Part shown: positions 1-8,314 of the stretch, piece by piece | How the letters are laid out: each line of letters opens with the position of its first letter | Position numbering within the stretch: the first letter of the stretch is position 1 | Origin: W0P33-017 sp963640395 | GTDB taxonomy: Bacteria; Bacillota; Clostridia; Lachnospirales; Lachnospiraceae | DNA length: 19,847 nucleotides | NCBI GenBank assembly: GCA_963640395.1 | Contig: CAVHZH010000035.1 | Location: 1 to 19,847 of the forward strand | Direction: 5' to 3' | Translations under genes and position numbers: made by a program | Notes under the pieces: model-generated | What the model was told of the DNA's origin: nothing | What the model saw: the letters and a program-made list of their open reading frames with translations, nothing else | Database searches by the model: none

Positions 1-12
1 GTGGGCTGGCGA

Positions 13-202
13 GCACGATCTTTCGTATTTGCAGCTCCCGCAAGTGCATCTGGTTTGCTTTGTTGCACGAACCATTCCGATGAGCCTCCGCAAAACAAAA
101 TTGTGTCAGCAATGGCTTCCACAATTTGGAGTCTCATCTCCATCGCGCAAAAGCAGCAAACAGATGCACGTTTGCTCGCGCTGCATCCACAACGAATCGT
201 GC
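13..202. repeat. Long imperfect palindrome of element A
   Basis: This stretch folds back on itself around a centre near 107-113. The arms I can pair are 13-19 with 196-202, 23-26 with 192-195, 30-35 with 180-185, 40-43 with 172-175, 44-59 with 155-169 (one bulged G), 79-89 with 128-138 (one mismatch) and 98-105 with 120-127. A further partial pairing joins 60-70 to 143-154. No convincing reading frame with a ribosome site is present. Sequence at 1-12 resembles the complement of the hairpin at 330-341, so the element may continue left of the window. It has the same order, palindrome then conserved core, as 11675-12002. It could be a structured RNA or a MITE-like DNA hairpin. Confidence 0.65.
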
Positions 203-232
203 CTTGTGCTCACATTCCGCTTTACATTGTGA

Positions 233-345
233 ATATTTTCGCGCTGTTACGTCTATGAAGTGTTCATAACGTGGATAGGGAATGCGCGTGCATGACCAAA
301 AACATAACATATGGCTGTTGGCTGCTGCACCCGCAGCCAACCAAT
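233..345 (+). repeat. Conserved core of element A with terminal hairpin
   Basis: This block matches 11897-12006. Shared runs are 14 nt at 233-246, 21 nt at 263-283 and 19 nt at 290-308 (GCATGACCAAAAACATAAC), with a 4-nt length difference between the last two. It ends in a hairpin, GTTGGCTGC (317-325) with GCAGCCAAC (333-341), enclosing a 7-nt loop. The matching hairpin in the other copy has different arm bases but again 9 pairs and a 7-nt loop. It lies about 60 nt upstream of a plus-strand gene. Strand is assigned from that gene and is an inference. Family unknown. Confidence 0.7.
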
Positions 346-348
346 ACA

Positions 349-377
349 TTGAAATTAGTTTCACAATTATTTATACA
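349..377 (+). promoter_or_regulatory. Candidate promoter of the cytidylate-kinase-like gene
   Basis: TTGAAA (349-354) and TATACA (372-377) are separated by 17 nt, just downstream of the element A core. Transcription would start near 384, only about 20 nt before the ATG at 404. The -10 box matches the consensus at four of six bases, so this is moderate. Confidence 0.4.
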
Positions 378-403
378 AACAAAAAAGAAAGGGGTAAAAA
401 CAC

Positions 404-1021
404 ATGAAGAAAATCATCACCATAGGACGGGAGCTGGGAAGCGGCGGCCGCACCATCGGAAAGCTGGTGGCAAACCAGCTGGGGATCCCTTATTATGACA
501 GAGAGCTGATCGATCAGGCAGCAGAAAAATCCGGGCTGGCAACACAGTATATCGCATCCAGCGAGCAGCGCATCACCAATAGCTTTTTGTATAATCTCGC
601 AATGGGAACAAGCTATGGCTACGGCATCCTGCAAAACGCCAATCCGCAGACCTTGCCGCTGTCCGAGCAGATCTACGAGGCGCAGAGACAGGTCATCACA
701 AAATTTGCAAATCAGGGAAGATGTGTCATTGTAGGACGCTGTGCAGACCAGATCCTCGCAGGGCGGGACGATGTATTCCGGGTATTTATCTACGCAGATA
801 TGGACAAGCGTATCGAGCGGGGCGTACAGGAATATGGAATGGCAAAGCAGACGGCGGGAAAAGAAATCGCAAAATCAGATAAGGAACGAAGCCGCCATTA
901 TAATGTATTTACGGATAAGAGCTGGGGCGAACGGCACAATTACGACCTGCTGCTGAACAGCAGCAAGCTGGATTATGAAAATTGTGCGAAAGTGATCTGC
1001 GAACTGGCAAATGCAATCTAG
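404..1021 (+). CDS. Cytidylate kinase-like family protein
   Basis: The 205-residue product begins KKIITIGRELGSGGRTIGK, a glycine-rich P-loop of the kind found in the cytidylate-kinase-like family (Cytidylate_kin2). That motif is followed by a YYDRELI segment typical of nucleoside monophosphate kinases. The region around residues 105-120 (RCVIVGRCADQIL) and the later RIERGVQEYG stretch with basic residues fit the core and lid of this fold. It is a soluble cytosolic protein with no signal or membrane segment. These proteins are distinct from the essential CMP kinase Cmk, and their substrate is often unproven, so nucleotide phosphorylation is inferred. The start is supported by AAAGGGG (388-394) nine bases upstream of the ATG. 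It appears monocistronic: it is followed by a stem-loop and a convergent kinase gene, and preceded by element A. Confidence 0.8.
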   Translation: MKKIITIGRELGSGGRTIGKLVANQLGIPYYDRELIDQAAEKSGLATQYIASSEQRITNSFLYNLAMGTSYGYGILQNANPQTLPLSEQIYEAQRQVITKFANQGRCVIVGRCADQILAGRDDVFRVFIYADMDKRIERGVQEYGMAKQTAGKEIAKSDKERSRHYNVFTDKSWGERHNYDLLLNSSKLDYENCAKVICELANAI

Positions 1022-1052
1022 GGAAATGCTGATTTAATCAGCGTTTCCCTAG
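1018..1052. terminator. Stem-loop between convergent genes
   Basis: Seventeen bases on each side (1018-1034 and 1036-1052) pair around a single central base, with one T/G wobble. The TAG stop codon of the preceding gene (1019-1021) lies inside the left arm. There is no T-tract on either side, so it is not a canonical intrinsic terminator. Its place between convergent genes still suggests a transcript-end or stabilising role for both. Confidence 0.55.
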
Positions 1053-1089
1053 CAGCCTCCGGCGGGTGTCACGGATATCCGTACCGCAG

Positions 1090-2397
1090 TCAGGACACCG
1101 CAGACTGCCGGTTCGGATGTGCCAGCGGCAGCCGTACAAAAAAGGTATTTTCACCGGAGCTGCTGCGCGCATAGATCTCGCCGTGATGTGCCCGCACGAT
1201 CGTATCTGCGATGGAAAGCCCCAGCCCGTAGCTGCCGCTGTCGCTGTGAGACTGATCCACGCGGTAAAAGCGTTTGAAGATGGCAGACTGTTCCTTTGTG
1301 CTCAGTGGCTTTCCGGCAGTCGTTACAGACAGCAGACAGTTGTGGTGTGCCGTCACCAGCCTGACACGGATCTGCGAGTCAGGCAGGGCATATTTGTCCG
1401 CATTGTCTAACAGGATATCAATAACCTGCGTGAGCTGTGTGGCGCTGCCGTTGACAGCTACATGCTCAGCCAGCTCCTGCTGCAGCGTCAGCCCGTGCTC
1501 AAAGTAGATCGGCTCATACAGACAGAGCTGTTGTCCGATCAATTCAGTAAAATCCAGATCCACCGCGTCGCTGTGCAGCATACCGCGGTCTGCGCGTGAG
1601 AGATCGAGCAGCCCCTCGATCAGCGTGCGCATCCGGGTGGCGGTCTCAAGGATATTGTCAGAAAAACGCTGCTTTTGTGCCTCGTCAAAATCGGGGGAGC
1701 GCAGAAGCTGCGCGTTGGTCAGAATGACCGTGAGCGGAGTTTTCAACTCGTGTGAGGCATCTGCGATAAACTGCTTCTGATCCTTCCAAGCGTTTTCTAG
1801 CGGTCGGACAGCCCAGCGCGCGAACAGGACGCTGATCGCAAAGAAGGCACCAAATGCGCCCAGACCGATGAACAGGCAGTTGCGCGCGAGCGTGGCAAGG
1901 ATCACCTGCGAGCCGGAAATATCCAGAAAAACATAGGTATCCCCAAACTGATGATTATGCATTTGCAAAAAACGCAGCTGCTGGTCAGATAATACGCCGG
2001 TGCTCATAGTGACAGCATCCGTACCTGCCGTGGCACCGGATGGCTGGATCGGGGCATCGGTGTCTGCAAGGGCTGATGTCTTAGCGGCTTTGGCAGCGTC
2101 CACCAGTGCGGAATAGTCCGCGTCATCCGACAGTGAAAAACGGATATTTTCGGTGGAAGTGATCGCCCCCTGCGTGCTCAGATGAAGAACCAGATAAGAC
2201 TGGCGCATATCCTCCGGAGGGCGGTCGGCCTGCCCGTTCTGTGGATGGCTAAGTGCCAGTCTTTGCATGAAATCCAGATCGTTCCGTTCGAGATTGTGTT
2301 CTGTGCTGTAGATCACCGTACACAGGATGGCGATAAGGATCAGTGAGATCAGGAACAGGTTCATACAGATAAACTTGCGTCTGAGTTTTTTGATCAA
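1090..2397 (-). CDS. Membrane sensor histidine kinase
   Basis: The 435-residue protein has a membrane segment at about 10-30, an outward domain of about 135 residues, a second membrane segment at about 174-193, and a cytoplasmic kinase core. The H-box FIADASHELKTPL places the phosphorylated histidine at 216. The N-box is LLDNADKYA (N332), and SYGLGLSIA (389-396) is the G2 box. The usual G1 motif (DxGxG) reads VTTAGKPL at 358-365, so its Asp is missing. The start is TTG, supported by a GGAGGTGA ribosome site (complement of 2405-2412). Its TTG overlaps the TGA of the response regulator gene, which implies translational coupling. It would phosphorylate that regulator. The low-complexity, Ala- and Asp-rich outer domain is not one I recognise, so the signal is unknown. 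Confidence 0.9.
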   Translation of the reverse strand: MIKKLRRKFICMNLFLISLILIAILCTVIYSTEHNLERNDLDFMQRLALSHPQNGQADRPPEDMRQSYLVLHLSTQGAITSTENIRFSLSDDADYSALVDAAKAAKTSALADTDAPIQPSGATAGTDAVTMSTGVLSDQQLRFLQMHNHQFGDTYVFLDISGSQVILATLARNCLFIGLGAFGAFFAISVLFARWAVRPLENAWKDQKQFIADASHELKTPLTVILTNAQLLRSPDFDEAQKQRFSDNILETATRMRTLIEGLLDLSRADRGMLHSDAVDLDFTELIGQQLCLYEPIYFEHGLTLQQELAEHVAVNGSATQLTQVIDILLDNADKYALPDSQIRVRLVTAHHNCLLSVTTAGKPLSTKEQSAIFKRFYRVDQSHSDSGSYGLGLSIADTIVRAHHGEIYARSSSGENTFFVRLPLAHPNRQSAVS

Positions 2398-3068
2398 GAG
2401 TCAGTCACCTCCAGATGATAGCCGAGTCTGCGGATCGCCACGATCGAGAGGTCGGAGTGGATCGCAGACAATTTTTTGCGCAAAAATCCGATGTAGACTT
2501 CTACATGGTTTTCTACCGCGTTCGAGTCATAGCCCCACACATGGGAGAGGATCGTTTCCTTCGACAGATTCCGGGTGGGGTTCTGCAGCAGCAGGCGCAT
2601 GATTTCAAATTCCTTTGCGGACAGACGGATCGATGCATCACGGCATACGAGCGTGCCCGAGGCGAGATCAAGCGCCGTGATGCCAAAGCTCAGCTCATCG
2701 ACCTGTGCGCCCTGCCGTCTCAGCAATGCGTTGACGCAGGCGAGCAGCTCCCTCGTATCAAACGGCTTCGTCAGATAATAATCTGCACCCGCGTCGAGCC
2801 CCTCAATGCGGTCCTCCAGCGCAGAACGAGCGGTCAGCATGAGAATCGGTGTGCCGCATTTTTCGCGCCGCATCTCTTTCGCGACCTGATAGCCATCCAT
2901 ACCGGGCAGCATGACATCGAGGATCACAAGGTCGTAGATGTCAAGCAGTGCATAGGCAAGCCCGTTTTTGCCGTCATAGACGGCATCTACCTCAAAATGT
3001 TTTGATTCTAACAGGGTCTTTAAAGACTCCGCCAGTGTTTTTTCGTCTTCAATAATCAATAGTTTCAT
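2394..3068 (-). CDS. OmpR/PhoB-family response regulator
   Basis: The 224-residue protein starts MKLLIIEDEK. The receiver domain has acidic E7, D8 and E9, phospho-acceptor D51 in VILDVMLPGMDG, T79 and K101 (TKPF). The C-terminal winged helix contains a VENHVEVYIGFLRKKL recognition helix and an IRRLGYHL wing, as in OmpR/PhoB proteins. The ATG at 3068 is chosen because the receiver fold begins there. The reading frame extends to a TTG at 3146, but that adds 26 residues foreign to the family. There is no Shine-Dalgarno before 3068; instead a promoter lies directly upstream (separate entry). It is encoded with the kinase and divergent from the VTC operon, the most likely target. Confidence 0.92.
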   Translation of the reverse strand: MKLLIIEDEKTLAESLKTLLESKHFEVDAVYDGKNGLAYALLDIYDLVILDVMLPGMDGYQVAKEMRREKCGTPILMLTARSALEDRIEGLDAGADYYLTKPFDTRELLACVNALLRRQGAQVDELSFGITALDLASGTLVCRDASIRLSAKEFEIMRLLLQNPTRNLSKETILSHVWGYDSNAVENHVEVYIGFLRKKLSAIHSDLSIVAIRRLGYHLEVTDS

Positions 3069-3074
3069 AAGCAC

Positions 3075-3103
3075 ATTATAGTCAAAAACTGTAAAAAAGG
3101 CAA
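3075..3103 (-). promoter_or_regulatory. Promoter of the two-component system, close to the start codon
   Basis: Read on the minus strand, TTGCCT (3103-3098), 17 nt, then TATAAT (3080-3075). The start point would fall six to eight bases after the -10 box, at about 3067-3069, right on the ATG of the response regulator (3068). No ribosome site lies between, so the main transcript may be leaderless. Confidence 0.55.
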
Positions 3104-3157
3104 TGCAGCGGGCTGCAACTGTGACGTTTTTGTGAATTCGGAGCAAATCCCATATTT

Positions 3158-3190
3158 TTTCAGTTTCATTTCAGCTAGGACAGTTACAAT
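3158..3190 (+). promoter_or_regulatory. Pho-box-like direct repeat and promoter of the VTC operon
   Basis: Two 7-base direct repeats, TTTCAGT (3158-3164) and TTTCAGC (3169-3175), are separated by TTCA, giving an 11-bp period. Nine bases further on lies a -10 box, TACAAT (3185-3190), with no good -35. This 7-4-7 layout with an 11-bp step about ten bases before the -10 is the established arrangement for activation by PhoB-type regulators. The adjacent response regulator is of that family, so it is the likely binder. That assignment is inference. Confidence 0.55.
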
Positions 3191-3263
3191 CAGTGCAGAT
3201 CAGAAAAATGATGCAACACAGATCTGAAAAAATGAGAATAAGCATGGAAAGGGAGTGAAAAAT

Positions 3264-3944
3264 ATGGATGAAGCAAATTACCGCCACGAGTGGAAGCATA
3301 TCATCAACAATGCCGATAAAATCGCGATCCGCCAGCGTCTGCGGGCGGTCGCACAGGTCGATGCCAATGCAGCGGACGGCAGATATCTGATCCGCAGCCT
3401 GTATTTTGACAACATTTCAGACAAGGCATTGCGGGAAAAGCTCGATGGCGTGAACCGGAGGGAAAAGTTCCGCATCCGTTATTACAATGACAATACGGAT
3501 CAGATCCTTCTGGAAAAAAAGAGCAAATGGAACGGGCTCGGCACGAAGGATCGCGTGCTGATCACGGCGGATGAAGCGCAGCGGATCGTGGATGGGGATC
3601 TCTCGTGGATGACACAGTCGCGGCGGCCGCTGGTGCAGGAGCTGTATGTCAAAATGAACAGTCAGGGACTGCGACCGAAAACGATTGTTGATTACACGCG
3701 CGAGCCGTTTGTATATGCACCGGGAAATGTGCGGGTGACTTTGGATTATAATATCCGCACCGGGCTGCTGTGTACGGATTTTCTGAATCCGGACTGCATT
3801 ACGATTCCGGCGGGCGCGGGCGAGACGATCCTCGAGGTCAAGTGGGATGAGTATCTGCCGTCTGTGATCCGGGATGCGGTGCAGCTTGGCAGCCGGCAGC
3901 TCAGTGCGTTTTCAAAGTATGCCACATGCCGGATGTATGGATAA
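3264..3944 (+). CDS. VTC-domain polyphosphate polymerase-like protein
   Basis: The 226-residue protein covers one VTC domain, the tunnel-shaped fold that in yeast Vtc4 builds polyphosphate from ATP. Basic and acidic residues that line the tunnel in that family have counterparts here: K11 in RHEWKH, R44 in the LIRSLYFDN strand, R70 and R72 in EKFRIRYYN, K85/K86 in LLEKKSK, R146 in YTREPF, R158 in VRVTLDYNIRTG, E191 in ILEVKWDEYLP and K218 in SAFSKY. It has no SPX domain and no membrane segment. The ATG at 3264 has GGGAG (3251-3255) eight bases upstream and is preferred over a GTG at 3255. It is first in an operon with a DUF4956 membrane protein and a CotH-like kinase. A polyphosphate product is likely from the fold but not proven for bacterial members. 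Confidence 0.85.
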   Translation: MDEANYRHEWKHIINNADKIAIRQRLRAVAQVDANAADGRYLIRSLYFDNISDKALREKLDGVNRREKFRIRYYNDNTDQILLEKKSKWNGLGTKDRVLITADEAQRIVDGDLSWMTQSRRPLVQELYVKMNSQGLRPKTIVDYTREPFVYAPGNVRVTLDYNIRTGLLCTDFLNPDCITIPAGAGETILEVKWDEYLPSVIRDAVQLGSRQLSAFSKYATCRMYG

Positions 3945-3974
3945 TAACGAAAAATATGAAGGAGAATCAGAAAC

Positions 3975-4646
3975 ATGACATTTAATGATATTTTCAAATC
4001 AAGCTTTTTGGAGAACGTGACGAGCGTGAGCCTGTTAGATATGACGCTGGCTTTGCTGCTCGCATTTGCATTGGGACTGTTTATTTATTTTGTATATAAA
4101 AAGACCTTTGCCGGAGTGATGTATTCCTCCAGCTTTGGCGTGACACTGATCGCGCTCACGATGATCACAACGCTCGTGATCCTCGCAGTGACGAGTAACG
4201 TCGTTCTGTCACTCGGTATGGTCGGCGCACTTTCCATCGTGCGTTTCCGTACCGCCATCAAGGAGCCGCTCGACATCGCATTTTTGTTCTGGTCGATCGC
4301 GGTCGGCATCGTTCTGGCAGCAGGGCTGATCCCGTTAGCAGTATTCGGCAGCGCCGTGATCGGCATTGTGCTGCTCGTATTTGTCAATAAAAAATCACAT
4401 ACCAATCCGTATATTGTCGTGCTCCAGTGCGGGGATCATGAGAGCGAGGTGCAGGCAAAGGAGTATCTGGATCAGAAAACCAAGCGTTGCGTGGTCAAGA
4501 GCAAATCGGTACAAAAAGGCTTGGTCGAGCTGAATCTGGAGATCCGTTTACGGGATGACAACACAGATTTTATCAATGAACTGGCGGATCTGCCGCAGGT
4601 AAAGAGCGCGGTGCTCGTCAGCTACAACGGAGACTACATGGGGTAG
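3975..4646 (+). CDS. DUF4956 integral membrane protein
   Basis: The 223-residue protein has hydrophobic segments at about 20-43, 50-73, 76-91 and 101-138. The linker GALSIVRFRTAIKEPLD between the third and the long fourth region is the signature stretch of DUF4956. After about residue 140 comes a soluble tail of some 80 residues with alternating charged strands and helices. A clear AAGGAG ribosome site precedes the ATG. It lies 30 bases after the VTC gene and 15 before the CotH gene. No biochemical role is established. From the context it may anchor or connect the cytosolic VTC enzyme at the membrane, or export its product; this is inference. Confidence 0.85.
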   Translation: MTFNDIFKSSFLENVTSVSLLDMTLALLLAFALGLFIYFVYKKTFAGVMYSSSFGVTLIALTMITTLVILAVTSNVVLSLGMVGALSIVRFRTAIKEPLDIAFLFWSIAVGIVLAAGLIPLAVFGSAVIGIVLLVFVNKKSHTNPYIVVLQCGDHESEVQAKEYLDQKTKRCVVKSKSVQKGLVELNLEIRLRDDNTDFINELADLPQVKSAVLVSYNGDYMG

Positions 4647-4661
4647 CAGAAAGGATCGCAT

Positions 4662-6578
4662 ATGTCAACGCATAAAAATATCGATAGGATCTGCATAGCA
4701 GCGCTGGTGATCGCGATGATCGTGACGGTCATTTTTATGCATGCAGATACCGCGGGTGTTATCACCGCATCCGCAACGTGTGGCTACGAGAGCCGGTTGT
4801 TTGATACCTCGAAGGTACACAGCATCGACATCGTGATGGATGACTGGGATGGATTTTTAGAGACCTGTGAGGATGAGGAATACACGACCTGTACCGTCGT
4901 CATTGACGGGGATTCCTATAAAAATGTAGCGATCCGTGCAAAGGGCAATACGTCGCTGAGCACGGTTTCCCAGTTGGGAAGTGACCGCTACAGCTTAAAG
5001 ATCGAGTTCGACCATTATAATTCGTCGGAAAGCTATTACGGGCTCGATAAGCTGTGTCTGAATAATATCATTCAGGATACGACCTATATGAAGGATTATC
5101 TGTCATATCAGTTGATGGCGCAGATGGGCGTGCCCTCGCCGCTGTGCAGCTATGCCTACATCACGATCAATGGTGAGGACTGGGGATTGTATCTGGCAGT
5201 TGAGGATGTGGAGGATGCATTTTTAGCGCGCAATTACGGCAGCGACCACGGCGAGTTATACAAGCCTGACAGCCAGAGCCTCGGTGGAGGGCGCGGAAAT
5301 GGCAAGGACTTTGATATGGATGATTTTGATCAGGACAATTCTGATGATAATTCTGATATGCCGCAGACGGCGCAGAGTTCAGACGATTCCAGCCGTCCAC
5401 AGCCGCCAAATAGCAGTGACGATCAGAGCAGCGCCACATCGGGTGATAGCAATGACCGCCCGCAGCCGCCGGATGGGGCACAGAGCAGCGATACAACAGA
5501 CAGCAGCACACAGCCCTCGGATGAAACACAGGACAGCGGTACAACAGACGACCGCCCGCAGCCGCCGGATGGCGGTATGCCGGGGCAGGACGGCGAAAAC
5601 CACGGACCGGGCGGAGACGACGATCATGGACCGGGCGGAGATGGCGGCATGTCGATGGGCAGCGATGATGTCAAGCTGCAATATATCGATGATGATGTCG
5701 ACAGCTATGCCAATATTTTTGATAATGCCAAGACAGACGTTACAAAAGCAGATAAAAAGCGCCTGATCGCGTCCTTAAAATCGCTCGGCGAGGGAACGGA
5801 TATCGAGGATGTTGTCGATACCGATGAGGTAATACGATACTTTGTCGTACACAATTTCCTGTGCAACGGCGATAGTTATACCGGCTCGATGGTCCACAAT
5901 TATTATCTGTATGAAAAGGACGGACAGCTGTCAATGATTCCATGGGATTACAATCTGGCATTTGGCACGTTCCAGTCCTCGGATGCGACCGAAGAGGTCA
6001 ATACGCCGATCGACACACCGGTTTCCGGCGGCTCGATGGATGACCTCCCGATGTTGTCGTGGATTTTCGCGGATGATACCTATACGCAGCTCTATCATCA
6101 GTATTTCAGCGAATTTTTAGACAGCGTGGATTTTGATACGCTCATTGAAACAACGAAAGAGCTGATCGCTCCTTACGTCGAGAAAGATCCGACAAAATTT
6201 TATACCTATGAAGAATTTGAACAGGGTGTCGAGGCACTGAAAACCTTCTGCGAGCTGCGCACGGAGAGCATCGAAGGACAGCTCAACGGAACGATTCCGT
6301 CCACCACCGACGGACAGTCCGCGGATGACTCGAATCTGGTCGATGCATCGGAGCTCACCTTATCTGATATGGGAACGATGAACAACGGTGAGCCGGGTGG
6401 AGACGGCGGCCCGGGTAGGGATGACAAAGCAGGCGGCGGTCCCGGCATGGATAATAGCGATAGCGGCGGGGCAGAAAATGGAAGCCCCGGCACAAACGAC
6501 AGCGATAGCAGTGATACAGAAAACGGGAGTCCCGGTATGGATGACACCGATAGCGGTGAGACAGAAAATGCAGTTTAA
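4662..6578 (+). CDS. CotH-family kinase-like protein, membrane anchored
   Basis: The 638-residue protein has an N-terminal membrane segment (about 10-27) and then a CotH fold facing outward. Family landmarks include IRAKGNTS (about 91-98), the stretch from LNNIIQDTTYMKDYL to GEDWGLYLAVEDVEDAFL, and MIPWDYNLAFG with D429 and N431. In spore CotH the equivalent DxN region belongs to the atypical protein-kinase active site. Residues about 206-335 form a Ser/Asp/Pro/Gln/Gly-rich insert inside the domain, with two RPQPPDG units and two HGPGGD units. The tail after about 545 is also low complexity and ends in three roughly 15-residue repeats. The ribosome site AGAAAGGA precedes the ATG. It is last in the VTC operon and is followed by a terminator. 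The target is unknown; the acidic, Ser-rich insert could itself be one. Confidence 0.88.
   Translation: MSTHKNIDRICIAALVIAMIVTVIFMHADTAGVITASATCGYESRLFDTSKVHSIDIVMDDWDGFLETCEDEEYTTCTVVIDGDSYKNVAIRAKGNTSLSTVSQLGSDRYSLKIEFDHYNSSESYYGLDKLCLNNIIQDTTYMKDYLSYQLMAQMGVPSPLCSYAYITINGEDWGLYLAVEDVEDAFLARNYGSDHGELYKPDSQSLGGGRGNGKDFDMDDFDQDNSDDNSDMPQTAQSSDDSSRPQPPNSSDDQSSATSGDSNDRPQPPDGAQSSDTTDSSTQPSDETQDSGTTDDRPQPPDGGMPGQDGENHGPGGDDDHGPGGDGGMSMGSDDVKLQYIDDDVDSYANIFDNAKTDVTKADKKRLIASLKSLGEGTDIEDVVDTDEVIRYFVVHNFLCNGDSYTGSMVHNYYLYEKDGQLSMIPWDYNLAFGTFQSSDATEEVNTPIDTPVSGGSMDDLPMLSWIFADDTYTQLYHQYFSEFLDSVDFDTLIETTKELIAPYVEKDPTKFYTYEEFEQGVEALKTFCELRTESIEGQLNGTIPSTTDGQSADDSNLVDASELTLSDMGTMNNGEPGGDGGPGRDDKAGGGPGMDNSDSGGAENGSPGTNDSDSSDTENGSPGMDDTDSGETENAV
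5454..5572 (+). repeat. Internal repeat in the CotH-like insert
   Basis: A 23-base unit occurs exactly twice, at 5454-5476 and 5550-5572, each encoding DRPQPPDG. A related SRPQPPN copy lies just upstream. Exact identity at DNA level points to recent duplication within the insert. Confidence 0.75.
6444..6575 (+). repeat. Three 45-bp tandem repeats at the CotH-like C terminus
   Basis: Units at 6444-6488, 6489-6533 and 6534-6575 encode GMDNSDSGGAENGSP, GTNDSDSSDTENGSP and GMDDTDSGETENAV. The last is one codon short of a full unit and is followed by the stop. The register is in frame, so unit number could vary without breaking the protein. Confidence 0.75.
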
Positions 6579-6628
6579 GGCAGTCGTGAATGGTCGGATA
6601 ACATAACGTAGGAAAACACACTGTATTG

Positions 6629-6665
6629 AAAAAGCTCCGTGGAGAGAATTTCCGCGGAGCTTTTT
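6629..6665. terminator. Bidirectional intrinsic terminator
   Basis: The arms 6629-6643 and 6651-6665 pair over 15 bases with one G/T wobble around a 7-base loop. The arms end in A and T runs, so a U-tract follows the GC stem in both directions. It sits between the convergent CotH-like gene and the DUF1667 gene and can end both operons. Confidence 0.9.
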
Positions 6666-6673
6666 TCAATCGC

Positions 6674-7039
6674 TTATACGGCTACAATATTTTTGGTGGC
6701 AATGATATCAACGCCGGTACCGGCTGCGTCTGCGACGATCACATCACCGATTTTGACCGGAGCCCTGACGCTCACGTGCTCGATGCTTGCCATGATGTCC
6801 ATGATCTTTTCCTTGGGAATATCATGTGCAGTCTTTACAGACACCATAGGGATCGCACCGCCTGACACATAGACGGAGCTGGTCACGATGCGTGTCGGAT
6901 GCGTGACCTCCTTGCGGGCGTAGTCATCGCCGCGCTTACAGGTATTTCCGGTGACGCTTGTCACTTCGCCGTTATCCATTTCTACTGTCAGCAGACAGCC
7001 CATCGGACAACCGATGCAGGTCAGATTTCTTTTCTCCAT
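6674..7039 (-). CDS. DUF1667 domain protein, Cys-rich
   Basis: The 121-residue protein starts MEKRNLTCIGCPMGCLLTV. Cysteines 8, 11, 15 and 34 (the last in GNTCKRGDDYA) form the C-x2-C-x3-C plus distal C pattern of DUF1667. The pattern suggests a bound metal or Fe-S cluster. Related proteins are regularly encoded after a glycerol-3-phosphate-dehydrogenase-like flavoprotein and an FAD/NAD oxidoreductase, as here, and probably act as a small electron-transfer or assembly partner. The ATG lies three bases after the stop of the preceding gene, and its GGAGG ribosome site is inside that gene's last codons. It is the last gene of the operon, 9 bases from the terminator. Confidence 0.88.
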   Translation of the reverse strand: MEKRNLTCIGCPMGCLLTVEMDNGEVTSVTGNTCKRGDDYARKEVTHPTRIVTSSVYVSGGAIPMVSVKTAHDIPKEKIMDIMASIEHVSVRAPVKIGDVIVADAAGTGVDIIATKNIVAV

Positions 7040-7042
7040 GAT

Positions 7043-8311
7043 TTACGCCTCCTCAATCTTTACAGTGATATTCTCTAATCCGTCAAATCCGGCAAGCTGT
7101 TCCTTTTTCAGCTTGATCGCCTCCATCTCGCCGGGAGCCATGATCTGGCGTTTGCGGTGGATGATGCGCTCGTCATTCAGATAAGCGGAGACATAACAGT
7201 TTTTATATACTGCGCCGACGCGGAAACGGACGATCTGCTCGTCAGCCATACGGTTGACATGGAGCTTTTTCGGTACGGTATAACGCACACCGTCCACTGC
7301 CACGATCGGGATCTCTGCGCCCGGCTCACCGAGCGAGCCGCCTGCTTTGACGTAGGCAGCAGCGTTGCGTCCGGCTGTGGCAGCCTCCTCGGATACAAAG
7401 TCTACGAGGTCATGCACGTGAAGCACATTGCCGCAGGCAAATACGCCCGCTACGCTTGTTTCGAGGCTTTCGTTTACGACCGGACCGGAGGTCACGGGCT
7501 CCATGTCTACACCGATGCTGCGGGAGATCTCGTTTTCGGGGATCAGACCGCAGGAGAGCAGCAGCGTATCGCAGGTGTATTCCTCCTCGGTGCCGGGGAT
7601 CGGCTTGCCCTTGCCATCAACGGCTGCGAGCGTGATACCTGTCAGACGCTCCTTGCCCTTGATGTCTACAACGGTGTGGCTGAGCTTCAGCGGGATACCG
7701 AAGTCATCCAGACACTGTACGATGTTTCGCTTTAAGCCGCCGGAGTAGGGCATGAGCTCTGCGACGACCTTTACCTTTGCGCCCTCTAAGGTCATACGTC
7801 TTGCCATGATCAGACCGATGTCGCCGGAGCCTAAGATCACGACCTCGCGGCCGGGCATAAAGCCCTCGATATTGACCAGACGCTGTGCAGTTCCGGCAGA
7901 ATAGATGCCGGCAGGACGATACCCGGGGATGTTTAAAGCACCGCGGGAACGCTCGCGGCAGCCCATTGCTAAAATGATGGATCTTGCCTGAATATGGAAC
8001 AAGCCGTCTGTGCGGTTCATGGCTGTGATCTCCTTGTCCGGAGTAATGTCCATGACCATTGTGTTTAATTTATATTCAATTTTTAATTCCTCTACCTGAT
8101 CGATAAAGCGCTGTGCATATTCCGGCCCGGTCAGCTCCTCCTTGAAAGTGTGGAGACCAAAGCCGTTATGGATGCACTGGTTTAAGATGCCGCCGAGCTG
8201 TGTATCGCGTTCTAAAATCAGAATACTGTCAACACCTTCTCTTTTTGCAGCCGCTGCGGCCGCTAAGCCGGCAGGACCGCCGCCGATGATTACAATATCA
8301 TATGAACTCAT
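7043..8311 (-). CDS. FAD/NAD(P)-dependent oxidoreductase of the glycerol operon
   Basis: The 422-residue protein has an N-terminal FAD-binding GGGPAGLAAAAAAKREG motif (10-26), a central second dinucleotide motif ILGSGDIGLIMARRM, and a late FAD contact VFACGNVLHVHDLVDFVSEE, the layout of pyridine-nucleotide-disulfide-type oxidoreductases. An MGCRERSRG motif precedes the second nucleotide site. The C terminus from about 340 is a small extra domain. It most likely accepts electrons from the partner flavoprotein (8315-9760) and passes them to NAD or a carrier; the direction is inference. It starts three bases after the upstream stop, with a GAGGAGG ribosome site encoded in the upstream Glu-Glu-Ala codons. 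Cytosolic or peripheral membrane; no membrane segment is seen. Confidence 0.85.
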   Translation of the reverse strand: MSSYDIVIIGGGPAGLAAAAAAKREGVDSILILERDTQLGGILNQCIHNGFGLHTFKEELTGPEYAQRFIDQVEELKIEYKLNTMVMDITPDKEITAMNRTDGLFHIQARSIILAMGCRERSRGALNIPGYRPAGIYSAGTAQRLVNIEGFMPGREVVILGSGDIGLIMARRMTLEGAKVKVVAELMPYSGGLKRNIVQCLDDFGIPLKLSHTVVDIKGKERLTGITLAAVDGKGKPIPGTEEEYTCDTLLLSCGLIPENEISRSIGVDMEPVTSGPVVNESLETSVAGVFACGNVLHVHDLVDFVSEEAATAGRNAAAYVKAGGSLGEPGAEIPIVAVDGVRYTVPKKLHVNRMADEQIVRFRVGAVYKNCYVSAYLNDERIIHRKRQIMAPGEMEAIKLKKEQLAGFDGLENITVKIEEA

Positions 8312-8314
8312 GGT